This document shows, piece after piece, positions 38,986 to 48,700 of a stretch of 64,000 nucleotides of DNA. The DNA lies in the NCBI RefSeq assembly GCF_031127815.1, contig NZ_JARXHY010000002.1, positions 434,001 to 498,000 on the forward strand, written 5' to 3'. Origin of the DNA: Pelagicoccus sp. SDUM812003. GTDB taxonomy: Bacteria; Verrucomicrobiota; Verrucomicrobiia; Opitutales; Opitutaceae. A program made the translations under genes and the position numbers. The notes under the pieces are model-generated. The model was not told the origin of the DNA and searched no databases. It saw only the letters and a list, made by a program, of their open reading frames with translations. Positions within the stretch are counted from its first letter, which is position 1. Each line of letters starts with the position of its first letter.

Positions 38986-41493
38986 ATGAAAAAACGCTTA
39001 CCCCAACCCCATCACCTGCTTCGCCTAGCAATCGGCATGATCTGCGCCCTCCTCGCGGCGCATTCGAGCTTCGCCGAAAAAACGCCCATGCAGGAATACG
39101 TCGAAGCCATGCAGCCCGGCTGGAACCTGGGCAACTCGCTCGACGCCTCCCCGACGGAAACGTCCTGGGGCAACGCGCCCGCCACGCAAGAGCTCATCGA
39201 GCAGGTCGCCGCCCAAGGATTCAAGAGTATCCGCATTCCCGTGACCTGGAACCAGTACGTCGGCCCCGCTCCGGACTACACGATCGATCCCGCTTGGATG
39301 GACCGCGTGCAGGAGGTCGTCGATTGGTCGATCGAGGCCGATCTCTACGTGATGCTCAACATGCACCACGACTCCATCTGGATGCGTGACATGCCGGCCG
39401 ACCACGATGCCGTGCTCGAGCGTTTCAACGCCATCTGGTCGCAGATAGCGCCCCGCTTCCGCGACTACTCGAACAAGCTCCATTTCGAGAGCATCAACGA
39501 GCCGGAGTTTCACGATGCCGACGACGCCACGCAAATCGCCCTGCTCGACGAACTGAACATCTCGTTCTTCGACATCGTGCGCGGCACCGGCGGCAACAAC
39601 GCCACCCGTCCCCTCGTGTTGCCCACACTGCGCACCAACAACAGCCAGCAGTACCTCGATGCGCTCAAGGACACCATCGAGTACCTGGATGACCCCAACC
39701 TCATCGCGACCGTGCACGAGTACGGCTACTGGCCGTTCGCCGTGAACATCACCGGGGTGACCAAGTTCGATGGCGCCGCCAAGGATTGGACCATGTCCGG
39801 CCTCGAACGCGTAAACGACACCCTAGTGGCCAACGGCATTCCAGTGATCGTAGGCGAAATCGGCCTATTGGACTTCAGCCGCGTCGACGAGGGAGTCCAG
39901 CGCGGCCAGGCCCTTCAGTACTTCGAGCACGTGCTCTCCTATCTTCAGTCGACCGGCATGACCTACCAATGGTGGGACGCCGGAGGGTTCTTCAATCGTT
40001 CCACTTTCGATTGGATCACTCCCGAGCTCTACGACTACATGCTGGCATGCGCGCAAGGCCGCTCATCGACCGGCGCCACCGATCTCGTATTCGTGGATGG
40101 CGAAGCCCCTGCGGATGTCGAAATCCCGCTCAACCTGAACGGCAATAGCTTCGTTTCGATCACCGACAACGGCTCCCCGCTCACCGAGGGCGTCGACTAC
40201 ACGCTCGACGGCGACGTCCTGACGCTCAAGACCAGTTTCCTCGAACAGTATGCATCGGGCGAATACGGAGTGAAGACCGTACTGGAAACAAACTTCAGCT
40301 CTGGCCTCCCTTGGAAGCTCTTCGTTCGTAACTTGGGCAAAATGGTCCTCGCTCCGGCCACGACCACGAAGGGTCTCGACCTCGTCATCCCCACCGACTT
40401 CGGAGGCGACGTTTTGGAAGCGATGGAAGCCAAGTACGTTGGCGTTGCATGGCCCAACCCAGGACCAGCCGACTGGACGTCTTTCCAGCGCTACAAGGAG
40501 AACTACCTCCCCAACTACGCGGGCAAGGCCATGACGATCAAAAACACGTTCTTCCAATCCACCAACAACGACCCGATCGACCTCATCTTCCACATGTGGA
40601 GCGGTCGCGTGGTGAAGTACCGCGTCACCTTCACTGCCGGCACGGTAGATGGAGACGCCGATGAATGGGTCGTCTACGACGACAGCCTCGTAGGCTGGAA
40701 CGACTGGGCAAGCTGGGCGCCTCGCGACCTTGCGAGCACCACGACCGTTCAGTCCGGTACGAACTCGATCGAGGTAAATGCCGGAGCTTGGGGTGGTGTC
40801 GTGCTAGGACACAACCCTTGGGAAACTCCAGTAGATACGTCGACGTTCAAGACCTTGAACTTCTGGATCCATGGCGGCAGCGAAGGCGGCCAAAACATTG
40901 GAGTCAACGTCGGTCACCCCAATCCCGAGGATTCCAACGGCGTCATCTGGGGCAGCGCCACCACGGTCCGCCCGGAAGCCGGCACCTGGACGAAGGTCGA
41001 GATCCCGCTCAGTATCTTCGGAGCCGAAGGCTGGTCCGACATTAACCGCCTCAGCTTCCAGAATTTCAGGGGCGAAACGGCGCCGACCTACTACATCGAC
41101 GACATCAAGTTCACCTCCTCTCTGGCATCGAACGTAACGTTCATCGACGGAGCCCAGCTCTCGCCAAACACGCTCAGCGTAGACCGCGGAGGATTTGCGC
41201 TCAACCGTCGGGCACGTACCTACGCTCAAAGGGTAACCGTCACCAACACCGGCACGGAAGACGTCTTCGGCCCTATCTACCTTGCCCTCGACGAGTTGTC
41301 ATCCAACACCTCGCTCGCAAACGCCGATGGCACGACCCTGGAATCGGCTCCGATCGACAGTCCCTACATCCTGCTTACCGACGGCACCATTGAGCCCGGA
41401 GCATCCATAAACGCTGTCCTCCAGTTCAGCATGCCACGCTCCGGAGGCATCACCTACACCACCCGAACCATCGTCGGAGGAGAAAATCCTTAA
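38986..41493 (+). CDS. GH5 endoglucanase/xyloglucanase with X2 and CBM46-like domains
   Basis: 835 residues from ATG 38986 (an ATG ten codons earlier gives only a longer leader). Signal peptide 1-30. GH5 barrel about 33-365: 'PGWNLGNSLDA', acid/base E172 in 'SINEPEF', nucleophile E291 in 'IVGEIGLLD'. Next come an Ig-like X2 domain ('GVDYTLDGDVLTLKTSFL', about 370-460), a CBM46-like domain ('LDLVIPTDFGGDVLEAME', 'FFQSTNNDPIDLIFHMWSG', about 465-560), a CBM11/30-like sandwich ('VVYDDSLVGWNDWASW' to 'YYIDDIKF', about 565-710) and a C-terminal Ig-like tail. The order GH5_4-X2-CBM46 is that of Bacillus xyloglucan-active Cel5B, supporting endo-xyloglucanase or endoglucanase activity. Confidence 0.9.
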   Translation: MKKRLPQPHHLLRLAIGMICALLAAHSSFAEKTPMQEYVEAMQPGWNLGNSLDASPTETSWGNAPATQELIEQVAAQGFKSIRIPVTWNQYVGPAPDYTIDPAWMDRVQEVVDWSIEADLYVMLNMHHDSIWMRDMPADHDAVLERFNAIWSQIAPRFRDYSNKLHFESINEPEFHDADDATQIALLDELNISFFDIVRGTGGNNATRPLVLPTLRTNNSQQYLDALKDTIEYLDDPNLIATVHEYGYWPFAVNITGVTKFDGAAKDWTMSGLERVNDTLVANGIPVIVGEIGLLDFSRVDEGVQRGQALQYFEHVLSYLQSTGMTYQWWDAGGFFNRSTFDWITPELYDYMLACAQGRSSTGATDLVFVDGEAPADVEIPLNLNGNSFVSITDNGSPLTEGVDYTLDGDVLTLKTSFLEQYASGEYGVKTVLETNFSSGLPWKLFVRNLGKMVLAPATTTKGLDLVIPTDFGGDVLEAMEAKYVGVAWPNPGPADWTSFQRYKENYLPNYAGKAMTIKNTFFQSTNNDPIDLIFHMWSGRVVKYRVTFTAGTVDGDADEWVVYDDSLVGWNDWASWAPRDLASTTTVQSGTNSIEVNAGAWGGVVLGHNPWETPVDTSTFKTLNFWIHGGSEGGQNIGVNVGHPNPEDSNGVIWGSATTVRPEAGTWTKVEIPLSIFGAEGWSDINRLSFQNFRGETAPTYYIDDIKFTSSLASNVTFIDGAQLSPNTLSVDRGGFALNRRARTYAQRVTVTNTGTEDVFGPIYLALDELSSNTSLANADGTTLESAPIDSPYILLTDGTIEPGASINAVLQFSMPRSGGITYTTRTIVGGENP

Positions 41494-41537
41494 TATAAAA
41501 CAACCAGAACGTCCCAAACACAACACACACAACATCC

Positions 41538-42215
41538 ATGAAACGAACGACCATGAAAACCATTCGCCTGTTGGCAGCTGCCGCATCGGCACTCGGTCTT
41601 AGCTGTATCGGAAACGCAATTACAACCTATAGCGTATCGCTTGATACAAGCTCGCTGCAAGGGAGCGCGTCTGCTCCCTTCTATCTGGACTTCCTGTTGC
41701 TCGATGGAACTGCAGCCGATCTTGGAAACAACTCTGCAACCATCAGCAACCTCCAGTTCGGTGGGTCTGGCCATACAGTCGGCTCGCCTACTGTATTCAG
41801 CGGAGCGAGCGCCACGTCCGCTGGGATAGAGCTAGTGGATATCCTCCTGCCCTTCGGTTCCTTTTACCAAGTCTACCAGGAGTTCGTCCCAGGAAGTTCG
41901 CTATCCTTCTTGCTTACTCTCAGCGACAACCTCAATAGCGATGGGTCGACGGACATGTTTAGCTTTTCGATTCTCGATGGCAGTCTCTTCCCGATCTGGA
42001 CCCAAGCTCCGGACTTCTCAGATAACCTGCTGCAGATCACCTTGGACGGCGACCACCCCCAAATCGATACCTTCGCAGGCGATTTTGAATACAGTGACGT
42101 AGGCGCCCCAAGCGTATCGACGGTACCAGACAGTTCAGTATTCTGCATCGGCCTTGCTTCGCTGATCGCGATGTTTGCCACAAGACGGAGACTGGATCAC
42201 CACCTCGTCTCCTAA
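41538..42215 (+). CDS. VPDSG/PEP-CTERM-like exported protein
   Basis: 225 residues. Signal peptide 1-26. The body ('YSVSLDTSSLQGSASAPFYL', 'NNSATISNLQFGGSG') resembles the PEP-CTERM proteins of the NF038129 type. The tail 'VPDSSVFCIGLASLIAMFATRRR' in parts (VPDSS, hydrophobic helix, Arg cluster) is a sorting signal of the VPDSG-CTERM kind handled by exosortases in Verrucomicrobia. It starts 44 bp after the GH5-CBM46-like gene and a strong terminator follows, so the two are probably one operon. A surface or extracellular-matrix protein that may hold enzymes or polysaccharide is plausible; no catalytic motif. Confidence 0.78.
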   Translation: MKRTTMKTIRLLAAAASALGLSCIGNAITTYSVSLDTSSLQGSASAPFYLDFLLLDGTAADLGNNSATISNLQFGGSGHTVGSPTVFSGASATSAGIELVDILLPFGSFYQVYQEFVPGSSLSFLLTLSDNLNSDGSTDMFSFSILDGSLFPIWTQAPDFSDNLLQITLDGDHPQIDTFAGDFEYSDVGAPSVSTVPDSSVFCIGLASLIAMFATRRRLDHHLVS

Positions 42216-42289
42216 GACACGGCAAGCAAAAGGTAAACGAACGAGCGCACCCCCTCACTCACTGCCTCAATCCCCTCTTTAGGTTACAA

Positions 42290-42342
42290 GGACTCATCCG
42301 AAAGCAGGAAACCGTGCAAGCGGTTTCCCTTTGGATGAGTCC
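42290..42342 (+). terminator. Strong rho-independent terminator
   Basis: GGACTCATCC (42290-42299) pairs with GGATGAGTCC (42333-42342); an inner stem GGAAACCG/CGGTTTCC closes around GTGCAAG. TTTTCTATT follows. It ends the GH5/VPDSG operon and lies 75 bp after the stop. Confidence 0.85.
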
Positions 42343-42429
42343 TTTTCTATTCGTCACGACATTCAGGATACGAGGGCAGTCACGGGCGATCTGTAGTGTT
42401 CTACTCTATACCGAACGTCTGGAGTCGTA

Positions 42430-45400
42430 TCACTTTGTACGAACGAAGAGCACTACCTTCGTTCCCGTTCCGGATTCACCGACGATTTCGCAACTGCCAC
42501 CTATGCGCGACATTCGATCACGCATGTTTATCAATCCATTGCCAAAGCCTGCTCCATCGGAGTCCGCTTCGTCCGGAAGTCCTCGCCCGTTGTCCTTGAG
42601 CTCGATCGTGAACCCCGCCTCACTGACTTCGATATGCACCCAAGCTTCCGTAGCATAAGCGTGCTTCACCAAATTATTCAGAGCCTCCTTGAAAGCCAGG
42701 AAGACATTGTGTCGGACTTCGGCTGACAAGTTCCAGGGCGGAACCTCCACCGGTAGATCGAGACGACAGCGCACGTTCGCAGCAGACAAAAAATCGTGAG
42801 CGAACTTGCCCATGTAGTCGACAAGACTGTCGAGCGTATCGTGTTTCGGGTTCACCGCCCAAACGATCTCGTCGAGGGCGCGGGTCACACTACGAGCGGT
42901 GCCATAGATGTGAGAAAGAACAGCAGTCGCGCCCTTAGTATCCGACAACTGGCTACGCGCTGTCTGGCTGAGGATCGCGATTCTCGACAAGCTCGCCCCT
43001 ACGTCGTCGTGTATATCCTGCGCTATGCGAGAACGCTCCCGCTCCACCGCATGCTGCCGTTCCAAATCCTCCAGTTCGCGCAGCATTCGTCGACGCGTCG
43101 CGTAGCGGACGCCCGAAGCGACCATGCCAGACGCCATCAGCACGCACGCCCCCACGAACCACCACGTCTGCCAAAAGAACGGGGCCACCACAAAGGCCAG
43201 CGACGCCCCCTCGGTATTCCACACCCCATCGTTGTTGCAGGCGATGACCCGAAAACGATAGTCACCGGCAGGCAAGCGACTGTATTGGGCGAATCGCATG
43301 TTGCCCGCATCGCGCCAATCGTTATCGGATCCCTCCAGCTTGTATTTAAACCTCACCTTGTCCGGAGCCACGAAACTCAAAGCGCTGAAAGTGAACTCCA
43401 ACCGCTCGTGATCGGGCGCGAATTCGAACGGGACCACCCCATCTTCTAAGGGCACGGTTTGTCCATCCACTTCGAGCGACTCGATCGCCATGGGCGGAGC
43501 CAAAGGATTTGGCTGAATCGAATCCGGATCCACCGAAATCGGTCCCGCGCTGCTGGCGAACCAGATCCGACCATCCTCCGTACGGCAACCCGCGCCCTGA
43601 CGCCCGCCTTGAAATTCTGATACCGGCAAGCCATCGCTGCGATCATAAGACAGGCTGGTGAATCTCGGGATATCGCCGTCGGCGCAACGATTCAGCTCCA
43701 CTTTGGATACACGCTGGATTCCACGCCGCGTGCTCATCCACAAGTAGCCGCGATCATCCTCGAGCATGTAGCAGATCGTCTTATCCGTCAGACCGTGACT
43801 CGTGCCAAGATTGACGAAACGGCCATCCTTGAATCGCGTCAGGCCGTTGTCCGCGGTCCCTATCCAAAGCGATCCATCTTCATCGTCGGCAAAAAGGCTC
43901 TGCACCGAGTTGCTGCCTACTCCGTCTTCGCGCTGGAAAAACATGATTTGCCCATCGGCCAAACGCGCCAGCCCGCCTTGGGAAAACCCGCACCAGAGAG
44001 CGCCCTCTCGGTCCCATGTCATGGCGCCTACATCGTCCCCGACACCACCAGGAGACTTGATCAGCCAGTTCAGCCCTGCATCCGTAACCTCCGCCACGCC
44101 ATCCCGAGTCCCGACCAAGAGTACGCCTGTTGCAGGATTCGACAGCAACCCGAGAACGGGACTGGTGGTCTCCGGTACGCCTGCTGGCCTTACGAACTTG
44201 TCTCCATCCAGCCGATACGGTCCGCCCCACCAGTAGTTCCCAGCCCAAACCTCGCCAGCTTGCGTCTCCGTCACCGCCGATATGTACGGATTGTCCAAGC
44301 CTTCTTCACCCGCGTAGGTTGCCCACTCCCCTGCGTTATGGTGGTACAATCCAGCCCCATCGGTTCCAATCCAGAGCGAATTTTCGCTTCCCGCGGCGAG
44401 CGTCAGCGTACTGGTGCCGCGCCACTGGTCAGGTGACTTCAGTCTACTCAAGGCGCTTGGATGAATTGACACTAGCCCCGAGCTGCCTGCACCTGCCCAC
44501 AAGGTTCCCTCCCGGTCTTCGTAGAGAAAACGTATCCAATTTTGTGGCAGTCCATTGTCGCGGTTGAATCTCACCGGCTGGCGATCGTCACCAAAAATCA
44601 GATACAACCCAGCGTGAACTGTTCCGACCGCCAGCGTGCCGTCGCTCAGTTCCACGATATCGGAGATGGTTGCTTGCGGCCAAGGAAAGCTCCCTCGGTC
44701 CTCCGTCCAACGATCGCCCTCCGCTTTGCGAATCTTTCGGTCGTGGAGCACCCACGCTCCGCCTCCTGCGGCGGGAATGATGCCTTCGATGTAGTCGTAA
44801 TAGGAAGGCTGCGGCAGCTCGATCGGCACGAGTTCGCCATCCACCAAACGCGCTCCGTAGTTGTTTTCCATGACAAAGATTCGACCATCCTCAGCCCGGC
44901 TCCAGGACAAAAGCCCCGGGTGCTCGTCGCCGATCATGGAGGGGATGACAGCATCACCTCCCACGCGGCTCACCGAACCGTTTTCGTGCATCGCCCAAAG
45001 CCGCCCCTCAGCATCGCTGCCAAGCCCTATGATCTTTTCCCCAATATCGCCCGACGGAGTAGCGACAGCGAAAAACTGGCCATCTCGCAGGCACGCGATC
45101 CCACCCGACTCCTGGCCAATCCACAGCGTTCCTTGCGCATCTTCATAAAGCCGAGTGATGCGGCGATCCTGTATCTGCGGGGTGTTGGCAGAGTCGAAGA
45201 CCCGAAAGCTATCCCCATTGAAACGGGCCAAGCCGCTGTTGGTTCCAAACCAAAGGTATCCGTCGCTGGTTTGCACCGCGGAAGTCACCATGTTCTGCGG
45301 CAGCCCGTCTTCCGTCCGCCATATCCGTAGCGTATAGCCATCGGCCAACAGGGTCGCTGCGCTTCCGTCAACCGCCGCAATCGCGCAGACGACCCAAAAG

Positions 45401-45468
45401 ACGACTGTGAACAGGAGAAAACGCAGGTTCAAAATGGAGCGCTGGAGTAAAAAACCGACGGACAACAT
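42430..45468 (-). CDS. Reg_prop/Y_Y_Y sensor kinase, NarX (HisKA_3) type
   Basis: 1012 residues from ATG 45468, which precedes a signal-anchor ('LRFLLFTVVFWVVCAIAA'); the longer frame to 45609 has no features. A periplasmic propeller with many Reg_prop repeats follows ('GYLWFGTNSGLARFNG', 'GTLWIGQESGG', 'GSLWIGTADNGLTRFKDG', 'GYLWMSTRRGIQRV'). Then Y_Y_Y ('VRFKYKLEGSDNDWRD', 'YSRLPAGDYRFRV'), a membrane helix ('WWFVGACVLMASGMVASG'), HisKA_3 with phospho-acceptor His in 'RIAQDIHDDVGASLSRIA', and a HATPase ending 'GFGNGLINMRDRMSRIGG'. Such kinases signal to NarL/LuxR regulators; the one at 25666 is the only candidate here. It lies downstream of the TonB receptor on the same strand, consistent with sensing the imported glycan. 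Confidence 0.92.
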   Translation of the reverse strand: MLSVGFLLQRSILNLRFLLFTVVFWVVCAIAAVDGSAATLLADGYTLRIWRTEDGLPQNMVTSAVQTSDGYLWFGTNSGLARFNGDSFRVFDSANTPQIQDRRITRLYEDAQGTLWIGQESGGIACLRDGQFFAVATPSGDIGEKIIGLGSDAEGRLWAMHENGSVSRVGGDAVIPSMIGDEHPGLLSWSRAEDGRIFVMENNYGARLVDGELVPIELPQPSYYDYIEGIIPAAGGGAWVLHDRKIRKAEGDRWTEDRGSFPWPQATISDIVELSDGTLAVGTVHAGLYLIFGDDRQPVRFNRDNGLPQNWIRFLYEDREGTLWAGAGSSGLVSIHPSALSRLKSPDQWRGTSTLTLAAGSENSLWIGTDGAGLYHHNAGEWATYAGEEGLDNPYISAVTETQAGEVWAGNYWWGGPYRLDGDKFVRPAGVPETTSPVLGLLSNPATGVLLVGTRDGVAEVTDAGLNWLIKSPGGVGDDVGAMTWDREGALWCGFSQGGLARLADGQIMFFQREDGVGSNSVQSLFADDEDGSLWIGTADNGLTRFKDGRFVNLGTSHGLTDKTICYMLEDDRGYLWMSTRRGIQRVSKVELNRCADGDIPRFTSLSYDRSDGLPVSEFQGGRQGAGCRTEDGRIWFASSAGPISVDPDSIQPNPLAPPMAIESLEVDGQTVPLEDGVVPFEFAPDHERLEFTFSALSFVAPDKVRFKYKLEGSDNDWRDAGNMRFAQYSRLPAGDYRFRVIACNNDGVWNTEGASLAFVVAPFFWQTWWFVGACVLMASGMVASGVRYATRRRMLRELEDLERQHAVERERSRIAQDIHDDVGASLSRIAILSQTARSQLSDTKGATAVLSHIYGTARSVTRALDEIVWAVNPKHDTLDSLVDYMGKFAHDFLSAANVRCRLDLPVEVPPWNLSAEVRHNVFLAFKEALNNLVKHAYATEAWVHIEVSEAGFTIELKDNGRGLPDEADSDGAGFGNGLINMRDRMSRIGGSCEIVGESGTGTKVVLFVRTK

Positions 45469-45491
45469 CGAAAGATAAAGGGTTACTAAAC

Positions 45492-45507
45492 TATCTAAAA
45501 CTCGCAA
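45492..45507 (-). promoter_or_regulatory. Degenerate shared operator before the sensor kinase
   Basis: Minus strand TTGCGAGTTTTAGATA, 13/16 to consensus, 23 bp before ATG 45468. It keeps the core GCGAGTTTTAG and the usual orientation. Confidence 0.35.
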
Positions 45508-45663
45508 GCAGCATAGGAAACGCTCCCGTGGACGCGAAAGAATTTCGCGAGCGAATGAAGCCGAGAGAACGAAAGATATCCGTTGCGTGATCGGTATCTT
45601 TCGGCGCAAAGGCGATCACCTCGCCCAGCAGCTGACGCGAGTCTGCTGACCGGTCCAACAGAA

Positions 45664-45692
45664 ATGGCGCCGGTTGATGTGACCGGCGCCAT
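45664..45692 (-). terminator. Terminator after TonB receptor 1
   Basis: ATGGCGCCGGT and ACCGGCGCCAT form a perfect 11-bp stem with a 7-base loop; on the minus strand TTTCTGTTGG follows. It lies 42 bp after the receptor stop codon. Confidence 0.75.
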
Positions 45693-45734
45693 CGAAGCTC
45701 TCAAAGCAGGCGCTAGCTACGAATGAACCGCAGG

Positions 45735-48700
45735 CTAGAACATGAACTTCAACCGCAGGTTGTACTCGGCTCCCGTTTGGATGCGGAACTGCGCCGGCTC
45801 GCCTGTCGGCTGGTAGGCAATGGGCACCAGCTTGGTGTTTTCGCCCAGGTTTCTGACATTGAGCTGCACATTCCAATCGATCTTTTCGGTCATCGTGCCG
45901 CTGTAGCCGATCCAAGCATCCACGTGCTCATTCGTCGGACCATAGATGGGGTCGTCGACGTTCGGCAACCATCCTACTGTCTCGTCGTTATAGATGCCGT
46001 AGGTGTGGATCGCTTTGTCTTCCCAACGATAGGCTCCGCCGACGTTGAAGCCCTTTGCCACTCCCTCTTCGAAACGGTAGTTCGTGACGAAGTTGAACCG
46101 ATAGCGTCGTTGCTCCGGCTGCGGACTACCTTCCAAGGCTGTCTGGATGAGGTACTTGGACCAAACGTCGCCGTTGAACATGTTCTTCGATGTTTCGAAT
46201 CCACCCCAAACGTTGCCGTAGCCAACTGGACTATCCACATACACCGCTTTCATGTCTTGAATGAAGGCATCCGCTCTCTCGCCGAAGCCAGTCTGCGTGG
46301 CATCGACCTTGGAGGCGTTGAAGGTGATGTCCCAGTTGTCTCGCGGGCGGATGGTGGTTTCCAACTCCCATCCCTTGGACTCGACATTCTGCTCGAGCGT
46401 TGGGAATTGGCCATCGATGGTTTCGTTGCCGCCGAACTTCGAGATGTCCCAAGGGTTATCCGTACCGTTGACGATGTTGAACCAATCGCCATTCTTGATG
46501 GCTTCTGCATTGATGTTGTAGCCCCAAGCATCCCAATACTCCTGTGGGTAAAACTCGGTGAAGGTGGTCTTCATCGCCTCTTCGAAGGCAAGCCAGTCTT
46601 CCGGACGATCATCCATCCATCCATGAGGACGCCAATGATTCGCCGTCGTTCTCCAAGTATCCCAACTAGCAGGAGCGTTAGTAAGGGCCGTGGAGCTGCG
46701 ATCTTCAGGCGCGACTCCGAGCTCGTCATACAGCTGACGCTCGGCGGCTCCCCAGGCGAAGTACTGCAGCGTGATATCAGGCAGGCCTCTAACGAGCCAA
46801 GTAGCAAGAGGGACTCCAACATAGGCGCTGGAATTCTCATTCACTGTCTTGAAGTAGGTGAGACGCGCGGTGAGGCGGCCATTGAATCCATCGAACTGGA
46901 GCGAATAATCGTCCGTCACGCCCGCTTCGTTGGGAAGCTTCTGACCATCCATGCCGTAGCGAATCTTCGGAGTTTCGTTTTCGCCATGGAAATAATAGAG
47001 GGATATGTCAGTCCCGCTAGGGAGCTTTTCCTTGAGCGCCTTCGGAAGATGAAGGGCTAGCCCATAGCTGGTGGATTTAGTATCCGCCGTGCTACCAGGC
47101 TCTGTGATTCCGAAATCAAGATTCAAGGGGTCGTTACTTGCGTCCGCGTTGGCTCCCCTTTGCTTGGTGGTGTCTTCGCGATAGCCAAAGGATGGCACGA
47201 TCGTGTTGTCCAACAAATGCCCTTGATACATGAACGCCTTGGACTCGATGGTCTCTTCCGACTTTCTAGCGCTATTCGCAAGCACCCACGGATTCGATTC
47301 GCCGTTGATGATAGCGAACGGAGAGGAGACGAATCCTCGGTAGTTGCTAGGATTGTTAGCATTGGTGCCCGTCACGACCTCACCATTCCAATTCGTGTAT
47401 TCCCACTCCGCGTCGGGATCTACTGAATCGTCCTTCCATTCGTCGGAATAGTAGGTGAAGTTGAGCATATCTGGCAGGCTGAGGGTGTGCTGGAGGTTGG
47501 GCAGGTTCGCGTTTCTACCCGTTGTTCCGAGCAACGATGGGCCCATGTACTGAAGCCAATTGAAGCCAGTTTCTGACTCCAGGGCGTTCAAGTTGTGGCC
47601 AGAGACTCGAAGGTATTCGGAATCCACACCGTTCAGCTTGAAGCTTTGATTGCCACTGGAGCGTTCGAACTGCGACCACAGACCTGTCAGGTTGTGACGC
47701 CCCAGGATCTTGCCCAAGAGTCCGTCCGAATCAAGGTCGTCCTGGAAGTCCAAATGGTAGGAGGCAGTGACTTGGTAATTATCACGGACGGACTGATTCA
47801 TTTCAGTCTTACCCTGGTCTGAGAACACCATAGGTCGGCCAACGTTCGGGTTTGGCGTGGGAGGATTATCATCGCCCAACCAGCTCGGATTTCCGGCTAG
47901 CAGATAGCGATCCAGATCCAACATAAGGATTGGAGATCCGGTCGAGTTCCAACCTCCGAAGCCGTTGTTGTATTCTTGGTGATCCACGACGCCCTGAATA
48001 TTGAGCCGGTCGTCGAAGAGGCTTTGATTAACCTTGAAGCTATAAGCTTCCCAGTCTTGCCATTCCCTTTTGTTTTCGCCGTCGATCAACTTGTTATAGA
48101 AGTCGAAGACGCTCGTATCGCTGAGGGTCTGGTCGATATAAGTAACCGTTTGAGCCCAAGCGCCCGGATACGGAGCGTCTGCTTCGCTAACGCCTGCCTG
48201 CAACGCAATGCGGTTCGACGCTCTAGCGAATGCTTGGAAGCCTACGCTGTGGACGGGCCAAGTATTCTGGCCATCCGGGTTGCCACCCGTTTTGATTCCA
48301 TATCTCTCGTCGCCCGCCCTGAGCAGTGTGCCGGTATCATCCCAAACGAACTGCGGCGTGCCGTCCCACTTGTACTTGTTTCCTCCAACGGAACCTGCGC
48401 CCGCCCAATGGCTGAACCGAGCGTCGGCCCCAGCTTCGGTCGAATCCTGATTAAACACCCAAGGATCGATGCCCATATCACTAGCGCGGGGATCGTTCAG
48501 GTAGCCGGTCATGTAATCGATCGGGGGAAGCGTGCGAGGATTGTTAGACTTCCCCTCGCCTTGCTCGAAGTTCGCCTGAAACTTCGTGCTGGCGGACTCC
48601 GATTTTAAAAACTCGGGTTCGTAGCGAAGCGCTAGGTAGCCACGTTTCGTATCACGGAAAGCCGGCTCCTGCTGGAACTTCTTATTCTCGTTGACCAGCG

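Noticed and set aside
45723-47060. Plus-strand frame of 445 codons opposite TonB receptor 1
   Set aside because: Antisense to the well-supported barrel region of the receptor; no domain pattern.
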